Source: Kribbella steppae (GTDB lineage: Bacteria > Actinomycetota > Actinomycetes > Propionibacteriales > Kribbellaceae). From it: a stretch of 64,000 nucleotides of DNA. The notes under the pieces are model-generated. The model ran no database searches. It was not told the DNA's origin and was given only the letters and a program-made list of their open reading frames with translations. Location of the stretch: contig NZ_SLWN01000002.1 in NCBI RefSeq assembly GCF_004342025.1, positions 620,001 through 684,000 on the forward strand. Reading direction: 5' to 3'. A program made the translations under genes and the position numbers. Shown here piece by piece: positions 25,128 to 34,526 of the stretch (the first letter of the stretch is position 1; each line of letters begins with the position of its first letter).

Positions 25128-28100
25128 TCACGCCGGCACCCCGATCGGTTCGGCGATCACGTCGTCGATCAGCCGGGTGCACCACTGCAGCAGCTCCTGG
25201 TCGCGGAGCGGCTGACCGGCGACCGGCCGGGTGGCAGGTCTCGGCACCAGGATCGTACGCAGTTGCGGCTTCACCAGACTCTTCGGGTACAGCCTGTTCA
25301 GCCGGAGCACCTTCGAATCGGGCAGCTCGACCGGCCCGAACCGGATCAGATTGCCCTGCAGCGTGACGTCGTGCAGACCGGCCTGGCGGGCGTGGTTGCG
25401 GAACTTCGCCACCTCGACCAGGTTCAGCACCGGCTGCGGGATGTCGCCGTACCGGTCGTGCAACTCCTCGACCAGCTCGGCGACGCCGTCCTCGTCGCGG
25501 ACGGCGGCCAGCCGCTGGTACATCTCCAGCCGCAGCCGCTGCGACGGGATGTAGTCGTGCGGCAGGTGCGCGTCGATCGGCAGCTCGATCTTGACCTCGG
25601 GCTCCTCGGTCTGGGTGTCGCCGCGGTACTCGGCCACCGCCTCGCCGACGAGCCGGACGTACAGGTCGAAGCCGACGTCGGCGATGTGGCCGGACTGCTC
25701 ACCGCCGAGCAGGTTGCCGGCGCCGCGGATCTCCAGGTCCTTCATCGCGACCGCCATGCCGCCGCCCAGGTCGGCGTGCTGCGCGATGGTGGCCAGCCGG
25801 TCGTGCGCGGTCTCGGTCAGCGGCTTCTCCGGCGGGAAGAAGAAGTACGCGTACGCGCGCTCCCGGCCCCGGCCGACCCGGCCCCGGAGCTGGTGCAGCT
25901 GGGACAGGCCGAGCAGGTCGGCGCGCTCGACGATCATCGTGTTCGCGTTGGAGATGTCGATACCGGACTCGACGATCGTCGTACAGACGATCACATCGGA
26001 CTGCTTCTCCCAGAAGCCCTGGATCACCTGCTCGAGGTGGTGCTCCGGCATCTGGCCGTGTGCGACCGACACCCGCGCCTCGGGCACGAGCTGGCGGATC
26101 CGGGCGGCGGCCTTCTCGATCGTGTTCACCCGGTTGTGGACGACGAAGACCTGACCCTCGCGGAGCAGCTCGCGCCGGATCGCGGCGGTCACCTGGCCTT
26201 CCTCGTACGCGCCGACGAAGGTCAGCACCGGGTGCCGCTCCTCCGGCGGGGTGGCGATCGTCGACATCTCCCGGATGCCGGTGATCGACATCTCCAGCGT
26301 CCGCGGGATCGGCGTCGCCGACATGGTCAGTACGTCGACCGCGGTCCGCAACCGCTTCAGCTGTTCCTTGTGCTCGACGCCGAACCGCTGCTCCTCGTCG
26401 ACCACGACCAGCCCGAGGTCCTTGAACGCGACCTCGCCGCTGAACAGCCGGTGCGTTCCGATCACCACGTCGACCGACCCGTCGGCGAGACCGTCGACCG
26501 TGGCCTTGGCTTCCTTGTCGGTCTGGAACCGCGACAGCGGCGCCACGTTCACCGGGAAGGCGGCGTACCGCTCGGCGAAGGTCGCGTAATGCTGCTGCAC
26601 GAGCAGCGTCGTCGGCACCAGGATCGCGACCTGCTTGCCGTCCTGCACCGCCTTGAACGCGGCCCGGACGGCGATCTCGGTCTTGCCGTAGCCGACGTCA
26701 CCGCAGACGATCCGGTCCATCGGCATCACGCGCTCCATGTCGCGCTTCACGTCGTCGATGGTGGCCAACTGGTCCGGCGTCTCCACGAACGGGAACGCGT
26801 CCTCCAGTTCGCGCTGCCACGGGGTGTCGACCGCGAACGCGTGGCCCTTGGTCGCCTGGCGGGCGGCGTACAGCTTGATCAGCTCGCCGGCGATCTGGCG
26901 GACCGCCTTACGGGCACGGCCCTTGCGCTTGGCCCAGTCGCCGCCGCCCATCTTGTCCAGGCTCGGCTGCTCGCCGCCGACGTACCGGGTGACCTGGTCG
27001 AGCTGGTCGGTCGGCACGTACAGCCGGTCGCCGGGCTGGCCGCGCTTGCTCGGTGCGAACTCGATGACGACGTACTCGCGGGTGGCCTTCTGCGTGCCGG
27101 TTCCGACGGTCCGCTGCATCATCTCGACGTACCGGCCGACGCCGTGCTGCTCGTGGACGACGAAGTCGCCGGGCTGCAGCTCGAGCGGGTCGATCGTCTT
27201 CTTCCGCCGGCTCGGCATCCGTTGCTGGGAACGCCGTTCGGCCATCGACCGCTGACCGGCCAGGTCGTTCTCGGTGAGGACGGCGAATTTGATGCCGTCG
27301 GCAATGAATCCGTGGTCGAGCTGACCCTGTGAGATCAGCACGACGCCCGGCTCGGGGATCTCGTCGATGCCCTCGACCACCCGGGCAGGCAGCTCGGCTT
27401 CGGACAACACCTCGGCCAGACGCTGGGCGGGACCATGACCCTCAGTCACGCAGACGATGCGCCAGCCGTTCCGCAGCCAGCCGCGGATGTCCTCGACGGC
27501 GGCCGCGGTCTCACCGCGGTACGGATCGACCTCGTGGGCGGCGATCGCCCGGCTCCGGACCGCACCCGCGTCCGGGTCGATGTCGAACGAGACCCGCTCG
27601 CCCATCGAGTCGCGTAGCTCGGGCGCGTCGGTCGGCGCCGCGGCGAACGGCGACATGCTCCACCAGGCCAGGCCGTTGCTCAGCGCATGCGACCGGACAT
27701 CGCCGAGGGAGATGTACGCCGCCGCACCCAGATCGATCGGCGCCTCGCCACCACCGGCAGCGGCCGCCCACGACGCTTCCAAGAACTCCTGGCTGGTCGC
27801 GACCAGGTCGTGTGCCCGGGCCCGCACCCGCTCAGGGTCGCTGACCACGACATGGGTCCCGGCCGGCATCAAGTCGACCAGCAACTCCATCTCGTCGACG
27901 AGAACCGGGGCCAGCGACTCCATGCCCTCCACGGCATGCCCTTCGGCCAGCTTCTCGAACAGCTCGGCGAGCTCCGGGTGCTCCTTCGCCAGTACGGCGG
28001 CCCGCGAGCGCACCTCGTCGGTCAGCAGCAACTCACGGCACGGGGGTGCCCACAGGCCGTGCTCGGCGATCTCCAGCGACCGCTGGTCGGCGACCGCGAA

Positions 28101-28754
28101 GTACCGGATCTCCTCTACGTCGTCGCCGAAGAAGTCCACCCGCAGCGGGTGCTCCTCGGTCGGCGGGAACACGTCGATGATGCCGCCGCGGACCGCGAAC
28201 TCACCGCGCCGCTCGACCAGGTCGACCCGGTGGTACGCCGCCCCGGCCAACTGCTCGACGACGTCCTCGAGCTCGACCGTGTCACCGACGTGCAACTGCA
28301 CCGGCTTCAGGTCCGCGAGACCGGCGACCTGCGGCTGCAGCACGGACCGCACCGGCGCGACCAGGATCTTGATCGGCCCGGTGGTCTCGTCCGACGGGTC
28401 GGGATGAACCAGGCGCCGCAGTACGGCGAGACGCCGGCCGACCGTGTCGGACCGGGGCGAGAGCCGCTCGTGCGGAAGGGTCTCCCAGGCCGGGTAGTAG
28501 GCGACGTTGGCGGGATCGACCAGGCATTGCAGGGCCTCGGTGAGCTCCTCGGCCTCGCGGAACGTCGCCGTCACCGCGAGCACCGGGCGGTCGGCGCCCT
28601 TCTGCTCGGACGCGAGCGCGGCGAGCAGGACCGGGCGCACCGGGCCAGGCGTGCTCAGGTCGAGTGTCGTGACGCCCTCGGTTCGGGCGTCGCGAACGGC
28701 CTCGGCCACCACCGGATCGGTGATCAGGGTGTCGACCAGACCGCTCAGCTTCAC
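25128..28754 (-). CDS. mfd: Transcription-repair coupling factor
   Basis: A 1208-residue DNA translocase that removes stalled RNA polymerase and recruits UvrA. It shows the UvrB-like N-terminal module (LEVLSEAELPARVVEG region), the RNA polymerase-interacting domain (GDFVVHEQHGVGRYVEM), Walker A GDVGYGKTEIAVRA, the Walker B-like VVDEEQRFGVEHKEQL, helicase motif III MSATPIPRTL and motif VI LHQLRGRVGRGRERAYAYF. The C-terminal TRCF domain is present. The length is normal for actinobacteria. The GTG start overlaps the pth stop by four bases. Confidence 0.96.
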   Translation of the reverse strand: MKLSGLVDTLITDPVVAEAVRDARTEGVTTLDLSTPGPVRPVLLAALASEQKGADRPVLAVTATFREAEELTEALQCLVDPANVAYYPAWETLPHERLSPRSDTVGRRLAVLRRLVHPDPSDETTGPIKILVAPVRSVLQPQVAGLADLKPVQLHVGDTVELEDVVEQLAGAAYHRVDLVERRGEFAVRGGIIDVFPPTEEHPLRVDFFGDDVEEIRYFAVADQRSLEIAEHGLWAPPCRELLLTDEVRSRAAVLAKEHPELAELFEKLAEGHAVEGMESLAPVLVDEMELLVDLMPAGTHVVVSDPERVRARAHDLVATSQEFLEASWAAAAGGGEAPIDLGAAAYISLGDVRSHALSNGLAWWSMSPFAAAPTDAPELRDSMGERVSFDIDPDAGAVRSRAIAAHEVDPYRGETAAAVEDIRGWLRNGWRIVCVTEGHGPAQRLAEVLSEAELPARVVEGIDEIPEPGVVLISQGQLDHGFIADGIKFAVLTENDLAGQRSMAERRSQQRMPSRRKKTIDPLELQPGDFVVHEQHGVGRYVEMMQRTVGTGTQKATREYVVIEFAPSKRGQPGDRLYVPTDQLDQVTRYVGGEQPSLDKMGGGDWAKRKGRARKAVRQIAGELIKLYAARQATKGHAFAVDTPWQRELEDAFPFVETPDQLATIDDVKRDMERVMPMDRIVCGDVGYGKTEIAVRAAFKAVQDGKQVAILVPTTLLVQQHYATFAERYAAFPVNVAPLSRFQTDKEAKATVDGLADGSVDVVIGTHRLFSGEVAFKDLGLVVVDEEQRFGVEHKEQLKRLRTAVDVLTMSATPIPRTLEMSITGIREMSTIATPPEERHPVLTFVGAYEEGQVTAAIRRELLREGQVFVVHNRVNTIEKAAARIRQLVPEARVSVAHGQMPEHHLEQVIQGFWEKQSDVIVCTTIVESGIDISNANTMIVERADLLGLSQLHQLRGRVGRGRERAYAYFFFPPEKPLTETAHDRLATIAQHADLGGGMAVAMKDLEIRGAGNLLGGEQSGHIADVGFDLYVRLVGEAVAEYRGDTQTEEPEVKIELPIDAHLPHDYIPSQRLRLEMYQRLAAVRDEDGVAELVEELHDRYGDIPQPVLNLVEVAKFRNHARQAGLHDVTLQGNLIRFGPVELPDSKVLRLNRLYPKSLVKPQLRTILVPRPATRPVAGQPLRDQELLQWCTRLIDDVIAEPIGVPA

Positions 28755-29326
28755 GAGTTGTACTTCCCTTGGGTTGCATCGAGGCCGTCGGTGAGCAGCG
28801 ACTCCACCGCGTCCGCCGTACGATCCACCGCGAACGGCAGGTCCTTGCGCTCGGTGGCGGAGAACTCGTTCAGGACGAAGTCGGCAGGGTTCTGCCGGCC
28901 CGGTGGACGACCCACACCGAACCGGACTCGATAGTACTCACCGGTGCCAAGCGATTTCCGCAGCGACTTGAGCCCGTTGTGGCCGTTGTCGCCGCCGCCG
29001 AACTTGGCCCGCAGGACGCCGAAGTCGATATCCAGCTCGTCGTGCACCACGACCAGGCCGGTCGGTTCGACCTTGAAGAACTTCATCAGCCCGGACACCG
29101 GTCCGCCGGACTCGTTCATGTACGACCGGGGTTTGGCCAGCACGGTCCGGATGCCGCTGATCCGGGTCTCGATCACCTCGGACCGGACCTGCTTGTGCTG
29201 CTTCCACTTGCCGCCGGTGCGGTCGGCCAGCTCGTCGGCGACGAGGTGACCGATGTTGTGCCGGGTGCGGGCATAGGAAGGGCCGGGATTCCCCAGTCCG
29301 ACGACCAACCACACGTCGTCCGCCAC
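28751..29326 (-). CDS. pth: Peptidyl-tRNA hydrolase
   Basis: A 191-residue enzyme that frees tRNA from prematurely released peptidyl-tRNA. The N-terminal VVGLGNPGPSYARTRHNIGH supplies the catalytic His and Asn. KPRSYMNESGG, VVHDELDIDFG and GGGDNGHNGLKSL supply the remaining active-site residues. The start is GTG 29326. It lies 43 bp downstream of rplY and overlaps mfd by GTGA, the usual actinobacterial order rplY - pth - mfd. Confidence 0.95.
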   Translation of the reverse strand: MADDVWLVVGLGNPGPSYARTRHNIGHLVADELADRTGGKWKQHKQVRSEVIETRISGIRTVLAKPRSYMNESGGPVSGLMKFFKVEPTGLVVVHDELDIDFGVLRAKFGGGDNGHNGLKSLRKSLGTGEYYRVRFGVGRPPGRQNPADFVLNEFSATERKDLPFAVDRTADAVESLLTDGLDATQGKYNS

Positions 29327-29369
29327 GGATCCCGGCCCTCCTGCTGTGTCTGGGTGCTGAGGCGCAACC

Positions 29370-30017
29370 TTACTCGGCGGCCGCGGCCACCGGCTCCTCG
29401 GCCGGAGCCTCCGGCTCGTCCCGCTCGATGCCGGCCTCGGCCTCGGCGTCGGCCAGCTCGGCCTCGGCCTGCTCGGCGGTCTGCTGGGCGGTGACGTTCA
29501 CGATCAGGGTGTCCGGCTCGATGGCCAGCGTGGTCCCGCTCGGCAGCTCGATGTCGGACGCGTGCAGCTGGGCGCCGACCTCGAGGCCCTCGATGGACAG
29601 CGTGACGCCGTCCGGGATGTGGGTCGCCTCGGCCTCGACCAGGATGCTCGGGTGCTCCAGCACGACCAGGGTTTCGCTGACGGCCTCGCCCTCGAGGTGG
29701 ACGGCGATGTCCACCTGGACCTTCTCGCCGCGCCTCACGATGACCAGGTCGACGTGCTCGATGAAGCCCTTCAGCGGGTCACGCTGGACCTGCTTCGGCA
29801 GCGCGAGGTGGCTCTCGCCGTCCTCGACCTCGATCAGCAGCAGGGCGTTGGCGGTCTTCAGGGCCAGCATGGTGTCGTGACCGGGCAGCGTGATGTGCAC
29901 CGGGTCACTGCCGTGGCCGTACAGGACTGCGGGAACCTTGTTGTCCCGGCGGATTCGGCGGGCAGCACCCTTGCCGAACTCCGTGCGCGATTCGGCTTGG
30001 ATCTTGACCTCGGCCAC
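29370..30017 (-). CDS. rplY: 50S ribosomal protein L25 (CTC form)
   Basis: A 215-residue L25/TL5/CTC protein that binds 5S rRNA. The N-terminal L25 domain (about 1-90: AESRTEFGKGAARRIRRDNK and VPAVLYGHGSDPVHI) is followed by the beta-rich C-terminal TL5 domain. An acidic Ala/Glu-rich tail of about 35 residues is common in actinobacteria. The start is GTG 30017 with TGAGGAG upstream. It normally follows prs directly; here about 5.8 kb of other genes separates them. Confidence 0.95.
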   Translation of the reverse strand: MAEVKIQAESRTEFGKGAARRIRRDNKVPAVLYGHGSDPVHITLPGHDTMLALKTANALLLIEVEDGESHLALPKQVQRDPLKGFIEHVDLVIVRRGEKVQVDIAVHLEGEAVSETLVVLEHPSILVEAEATHIPDGVTLSIEGLEVGAQLHASDIELPSGTTLAIEPDTLIVNVTAQQTAEQAEAELADAEAEAGIERDEPEAPAEEPVAAAAE

Positions 30018-30319
30018 GAGATGAACTCCTCAGGTGCGTTGCGGTGATCTGTTGTCAGGTGGAACTCGGCTGCGGCCTCAGCGGGCGCTTTGTGACCCCG
30101 GAGAAGGCGTCAGGCAACGAACCACCGCGTCGATCACGGAGCCGCGCCCAACAGTTCTCGGGGGGCGTCCCTCGCCGAGGCAACCAAAACAGTCTACCCA
30201 TCACTGCGCCCGGACAGGAAATCCGTTCTTCAGCTGCCGTTCAGCGGCACCAGGCGGTGTTTTTTCCCCGGAGGGCTATACCGGAATCCACTGGACCTGC
30301 CGTCCGCTACGTTGCCCGC
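30018..30319. other. 302-bp gap with a hairpin followed by a T-run
   Basis: This gap separates divergent rplY and the DUF3137-like gene. On the plus strand TGCCG-TTCAG-CGGCA (30235-30249) and CACC-AGGC-GGTG (30248-30259) precede six T (30260-30265), which resembles an intrinsic terminator even though no plus-strand gene lies upstream. The rplY promoter must lie here, but no hexamer pair is convincing. Confidence 0.4.
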
Positions 30320-30988
30320 GTGTTTGCGTTCAGCCTGATCAGCGTCCTGTTCGCCGGTATGGTGCTCGCGGCCGTCGCCGTACTGATCGTCGTGCTGATG
30401 AAGAACCGCCAGGACTTCCTCCGGCGGCGGGCGGCGGAGGCGGCGTCCTTCGGCTGGGTTCTGACCCCGCCGAACCCCTGGCTGATCGAGGTCACCGCCC
30501 GGCTGTTCCAGCGCGGCCGGCCCGGCGAGATGTTCGCGGGCGACTTCCGCGGTCGCGGTCTGTGCGTCCTCGAGTACACCTACACGACCAGCTCGGGCTC
30601 GAAAGGTCAGACACAGAACCACACCGTGCACGTGGTCGCGCTCAATCTGCCGGTCGCGTTGCCGCCGCTGACGCTCACCAGGGACTCGGGTCTCAAACGG
30701 ATGTTCGGCGGCCGTGATCTGGAGCTGGAGAGCGAGGCGTTCAACGACGCGTTCCGGGTCGGCTGCGAGGACGACCGGTATGCCTCGGCCGTCCTGCATC
30801 CGCGGATGATGGAGTGGATGCTGTTCAACCGCGGCCTGGAGTGGCAGTTCGCCGGGAACGCGCTCGTCTCCTGGGGCCACGGTTCCTTCGTCGTTCGCGA
30901 CGTGCTCGCCCGGCTGGAGGCGATGGCCGGTGTGATCGACCGCATCCCGCCGTACGTCGTCCGCGACTACGGCAAGCCGACGTACTAG
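30320..30988 (+). CDS. Membrane-anchored DUF3137-like protein
   Basis: A 222-residue protein with one N-terminal transmembrane helix (about 3-27) followed by a cytosolic basic stretch and a soluble domain. The segments LEYTYTTSSGSKGQTQNHTV and NDAFRVGCEDDRYASAVLHP followed by MMEWM resemble the DUF3137-type family of unknown function. The GTG at 30320 is chosen because the hydrophobic segment starts immediately after it. Its TAG shares the CTAG with the stop of the convergent dehydrogenase gene. Confidence 0.65.
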   Translation: MFAFSLISVLFAGMVLAAVAVLIVVLMKNRQDFLRRRAAEAASFGWVLTPPNPWLIEVTARLFQRGRPGEMFAGDFRGRGLCVLEYTYTTSSGSKGQTQNHTVHVVALNLPVALPPLTLTRDSGLKRMFGGRDLELESEAFNDAFRVGCEDDRYASAVLHPRMMEWMLFNRGLEWQFAGNALVSWGHGSFVVRDVLARLEAMAGVIDRIPPYVVRDYGKPTY

Positions 30989-31746
30989 CTGAGCTTCGTC
31001 CAGACCTGGCGGAGGGCTCGGGCGGCGTCGCCTTCCAGACCGGCGTCGTCCAGCGTCTCCGCGAGCTCGTCGAACTCCGGGCCCCAGCGCCACGCGACGC
31101 GGCGGAGCTGCTCAGGCAGCGACGGGTCTTGGAGCGAGCTGGCATCGCCGCGGACCTGCTGTGCGGTCAGGGCCTCGGTGACGCCGTGCTTCTCGGCGAG
31201 CTGGAAGGCGAGGACCGCGAGGGCTGCCTTCCCCTTGTTGTAGAGCGCGTACGACGACTTGGCTGCGCTGGCCGCACCGGGCTGATCGCCGACCACCATG
31301 GGCGTGACCGCGGTCCCGGCCCACAGGCCGGCGGCCTGCTCGGCGGCTGAGCCGGACAGCATCAGGTGCGTCGGACTCGGCCCACCGGTCGGCGGTGGGC
31401 CAATCACACCGGCATCCACGAACGTGGCCTGGGAGACCGCCTCCTGCGCTTCCCGCAGCGACTTCGGCGACAACGGGTTCGCCTCGATGTAGAGACCGTC
31501 GAACCCGGCCCGACCGACCTGTACGGCGATGTCCACCGCGCCCTGTGGTGCACACGAGCACAACACCGCCTCGGCCGCACCGACCGCCTCGGCGAACGGC
31601 GTACCGATCAACCCTGCTGCCTCGGCGCGCGCCGTACTCTCCGGACTCCGCCCTTCCGGCACCCAGTGCACTTCGTGGCCTGCGGCAACCAGTTGCGCGG
31701 CCAGTTTCGAACCCATCGCGCCGGGGTGGAACACAGCGATCCGCAT
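30985..31746 (-). CDS. 6-phosphogluconate dehydrogenase/3-HIBADH-like NAD(P) oxidoreductase (DUF1932)
   Basis: A 253-residue beta-hydroxyacid dehydrogenase-like protein. The N-terminal Rossmann motif is atypical (IAVFHPGAMGS instead of GxGxxG). NPLSPKSLREAQEAV and VDAGVIGPPPTGG are the usual substrate-loop features, and the C-terminal helical DUF1932 domain starts about residue 165 with AKSSYALYNKGKAAL, whose Lys is the catalytic candidate. The substrate is unknown. I favour ATG 31746 over the ATG three codons upstream. Its stop overlaps that of the convergent gene by four bases. Confidence 0.82.
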   Translation of the reverse strand: MRIAVFHPGAMGSKLAAQLVAAGHEVHWVPEGRSPESTARAEAAGLIGTPFAEAVGAAEAVLCSCAPQGAVDIAVQVGRAGFDGLYIEANPLSPKSLREAQEAVSQATFVDAGVIGPPPTGGPSPTHLMLSGSAAEQAAGLWAGTAVTPMVVGDQPGAASAAKSSYALYNKGKAALAVLAFQLAEKHGVTEALTAQQVRGDASSLQDPSLPEQLRRVAWRWGPEFDELAETLDDAGLEGDAARALRQVWTKLS

Positions 31747-31769
31747 GGAGCCCATCCTCTGAGAAGCGG

Positions 31770-32414
31770 TCAGTGCTCCCCAAGATATGCCAGTACGGCG
31801 AGGACGCGGCGGTGCTGCTCGTCGTTGGTGTGGAGGCCGAGTTTGGACAGGATGCTGCCGACGTGGGTCTCCACGGTGCGCTCGGTCAGGAACAGCCGGC
31901 GCCCAATGCCGACGTTGGTGCAGCCCTCGGCCATCAGCGTGAGTACCTCACGTTCCCGCGGCGTCAGCGGCGCGAGCCGGTCGTCGGACCGCTGGCGGCC
32001 GAGGAGCCGGGTGACCACTTCGGGGTCGAGGGCTGACCCACCGGCCGCGACCCGGTCGAGCGCGTCCAGGAACTCGTCGACCGCGAGCACCCGATCCTTC
32101 AGCAGGTAGCCGAACCGGCCGGTCGCGACCAGCTCGACCGAGTGCCGGGTCTCGATGTGCTGGGACAGCAGCACGATGGCCAGCCCGGGATGCAGCATCC
32201 GGAGCCGGCGCGCCGCCCGGGCCCCGTCGTCGGTCTGGTCGGGCGGCATCCGGATGTCGATCACCGCCAGGTCGGGTGAGGTCTGCGCGACCACGGTCAT
32301 CAGGCTTGGTGCGTCCGGCGCGAGGCCGACGATCTCGTGCCCGGCGTCGGCCAGCAACCGCGCCAGCCCTTCCCGGAACAACGCCGAGTCCTCCCCGATC
32401 ACGATCCGCATCAT
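31770..32414 (-). CDS. LuxR/NarL-family response regulator
   Basis: A 214-residue response regulator. The receiver has GEDSALFREGLARLL, the phosphoacceptor Asp in LAVIDIRMPP, and the Lys in YLLKDRV. The output domain is a LuxR helix-turn-helix (LTPREREVLTLMAEGCTNVG, then RTVETHVGSILSKLGL). It is the partner of the large kinase gene 34 bp upstream. The short gap repeats the sequence ATCGTGAACGGG twice. Targets are not evident, though the two divergent membrane and secreted protein genes upstream are candidates. Confidence 0.92.
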   Translation of the reverse strand: MMRIVIGEDSALFREGLARLLADAGHEIVGLAPDAPSLMTVVAQTSPDLAVIDIRMPPDQTDDGARAARRLRMLHPGLAIVLLSQHIETRHSVELVATGRFGYLLKDRVLAVDEFLDALDRVAAGGSALDPEVVTRLLGRQRSDDRLAPLTPREREVLTLMAEGCTNVGIGRRLFLTERTVETHVGSILSKLGLHTNDEQHRRVLAVLAYLGEH

Positions 32415-32448
32415 CCGCCCCCGTTCACGATCGACCTCGTCCGCCCGT

Positions 32449-34392
32449 TCACGATCCGCATGGCAGCACCGCCTCGACCGTCGTACCGCGGCCGGCCGGG
32501 CTCCGGAGGTTCAGCGACCCACCCACCGCAGCCACCCGATCCAGCAACCCGCTCAGTCCCGACCCCGGACGCGGCGCCGCACCACCACACCCGTCGTCCT
32601 CGATCAGCACCGTGACCTGCTCGGTCGAGTGCGACACCCGGACCGCGATCGAGGTCGCGTTCGCGTACTTCGCCGCGTTCGTCACCGCCTCGGCCGCCAC
32701 GAAGTACGCCGTCGTGGCCAGCTCCTCAGGCAGGTCCGACGGGATCTGCAGCCGGACTGGAATCGGCAGCGACTGCGTGATCGCGCTCAAGGCGGCATGC
32801 AGGCCGTCGTCCAGGCTGGTCGGCCGCAACCCGTGCGCGATCTGGCGCAACTCCGCGACCGCCGTGGCCAGCTCCGCGACCCCCTGATCGAGCAGCCCGT
32901 CGACGTCCACCGTCCCGTCGTCCAGGTGCCGCTGCGCCAACCGCATCGCCATCCCCAACGAGACGAGCCGCTGCTGAGCCCCGTCGTGGAGATCCCGCTC
33001 GAGCCGCCGCCGCTCTTCGTCACCCGCCTGCACAAGTCGCGCCCGGCTCGCCTCCACCTCCCGCAAGGCCCCGGCCAACTCAGCCCTGAGCCTCGTCACT
33101 TCAACCAGACTGGCCGCCCCAGCCGCCACTGCCTTCAGTACGGCGGGACTGGTCGAATCCGACGCGAGTACGCCGATCTGCGCACCACCCAGCATCACCG
33201 GAACCAGCTGTGGGCTGCCGACCGGCGTACCAGCGGCATCGACGAACCCCGACGCGCCAGGGATCAGCAGACCGACACGAAGACCCGGGTCGCGCAGTGC
33301 GGTGCGCAGAGCGGCCTCCAGCTCCTCCGGTTGGGCCTGCTCGGTGTGGATCCGGCGTTGCAGGTCATCGATCGCCAGCAACGCTGCGCGCCGCGGTGGG
33401 TAGAGCCGGCGATCCACCGAGCGCTGCAGTCTCGTCCGGAGTGGTGAGAGGACTAGGGCGCAGACCGCTGTGGCTGCGGCGGCCACAACTGCGGAGTCGC
33501 TGAGGACCAGCCCAAGTGATACTGCCGCCACCGCGTAGGTGCCCAGGAGGACGACCATCACGATGCCGTAGGTGACGGTGTCGGCCAGCACGCGGTCGAC
33601 GTCGTACAGGTCGTGCCGGAGCATCGCCACCGCGACGGAGACCGGGAGGGATAGCAGCGCGACGAGACCGAAGACCGTCGCCACGATGCCGGTGTCACCG
33701 GTGACGACAATCTCGGCGAGGCAGACGAGCGGGTAGAGAACGGCGGCCACTCCGGCGAGCGACAGCCACTTGACCTGTGCCCGGACCTTGCCGGTCGACC
33801 GGCGGTACCGGATCACCACAGAGACGGCCGATGCCAAACACAGAGCCAGGAAGGCGGCGAACACGACTTCGCTCAGCACCTGGAGCGGCCGCGGCAGGGC
33901 GCCGTACGGGCGAGGTAGCTCCTGCAGAGGTGAGAGGAAGGGCGTTGTGGCGAACGCGCCGAAGACCTGTTGCGCGGTGCAGAGCAGCAGCAACGCCGGT
34001 GGAACGGGTCGCCAGCGCGGGCTGACCAGTTGACCGTTCGGGAAGTACAGCAGCAACAGGCTGACCGCGGCGAGCAGCCACCAACCACTCTCGTCCAGCC
34101 AAGCAACGACCCGGGTGTCCAGGCGCAGCCCCTCGGCGTTGTAGTAGACGTCGCGGGCCGTCAGGAAGACCGTGATCGCGCCGATCCAGCCGAGGAGTGC
34201 GCCGACCAAGGGTTCACGCCGGCTGACCACGAGTCCGAGCGCTGCGATAGCAGTCCCGATCGCGGCGAGGCCGATGAAGTTCCGGAGCGTGTGCGGGCCG
34301 GTGCTGTACGCGATCAGCAGCCAGGAACCTCCCGCGACCATCACCAGGACGAGCAGGAAGGTACCGAGCGCGACCCACCGCGGCCACCGCAT
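32449..34392 (-). CDS. Sensor histidine kinase with long membrane domain
   Basis: A 647-residue kinase. Nine or ten hydrophobic segments fill the first 320 residues. A GAF-like linker region (about 350-440, ending in LIPGASGFV and GVLASD segments) follows, then a coiled coil and the phosphoacceptor box RRRLERDLHDGAQQRLVSLG, and the HATPase with EAVTNAAKYA and GSGLSGLLDRV. This layout is typical of actinobacterial NarL-type kinases that sense membrane or intracellular signals. The start is ATG 34392. Confidence 0.9.
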   Translation of the reverse strand: MRWPRWVALGTFLLVLVMVAGGSWLLIAYSTGPHTLRNFIGLAAIGTAIAALGLVVSRREPLVGALLGWIGAITVFLTARDVYYNAEGLRLDTRVVAWLDESGWWLLAAVSLLLLYFPNGQLVSPRWRPVPPALLLLCTAQQVFGAFATTPFLSPLQELPRPYGALPRPLQVLSEVVFAAFLALCLASAVSVVIRYRRSTGKVRAQVKWLSLAGVAAVLYPLVCLAEIVVTGDTGIVATVFGLVALLSLPVSVAVAMLRHDLYDVDRVLADTVTYGIVMVVLLGTYAVAAVSLGLVLSDSAVVAAAATAVCALVLSPLRTRLQRSVDRRLYPPRRAALLAIDDLQRRIHTEQAQPEELEAALRTALRDPGLRVGLLIPGASGFVDAAGTPVGSPQLVPVMLGGAQIGVLASDSTSPAVLKAVAAGAASLVEVTRLRAELAGALREVEASRARLVQAGDEERRRLERDLHDGAQQRLVSLGMAMRLAQRHLDDGTVDVDGLLDQGVAELATAVAELRQIAHGLRPTSLDDGLHAALSAITQSLPIPVRLQIPSDLPEELATTAYFVAAEAVTNAAKYANATSIAVRVSHSTEQVTVLIEDDGCGGAAPRPGSGLSGLLDRVAAVGGSLNLRSPAGRGTTVEAVLPCGS

Positions 34393-34526
34393 GTCGTCAG
34401 AGTAAGTCCGCAGTACGCCGGACGGCTCCGAGCCAGCACGGAGACCGCCTCCGTGTCGGCTCCGATGTGTCGAGTGGCCCGTCCGACGTTTCCTGAGGTC
34501 GTCAGCTCACATCTCGGAGGATCACC

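Noticed and set aside
25089..27332. A 747-codon plus-strand open frame opposite mfd
   Set aside because: Its composition (Asp/Arg/Leu/Val/His rich, no motifs) is typical of the antisense of a GC-rich gene. The minus strand encodes a complete Mfd.
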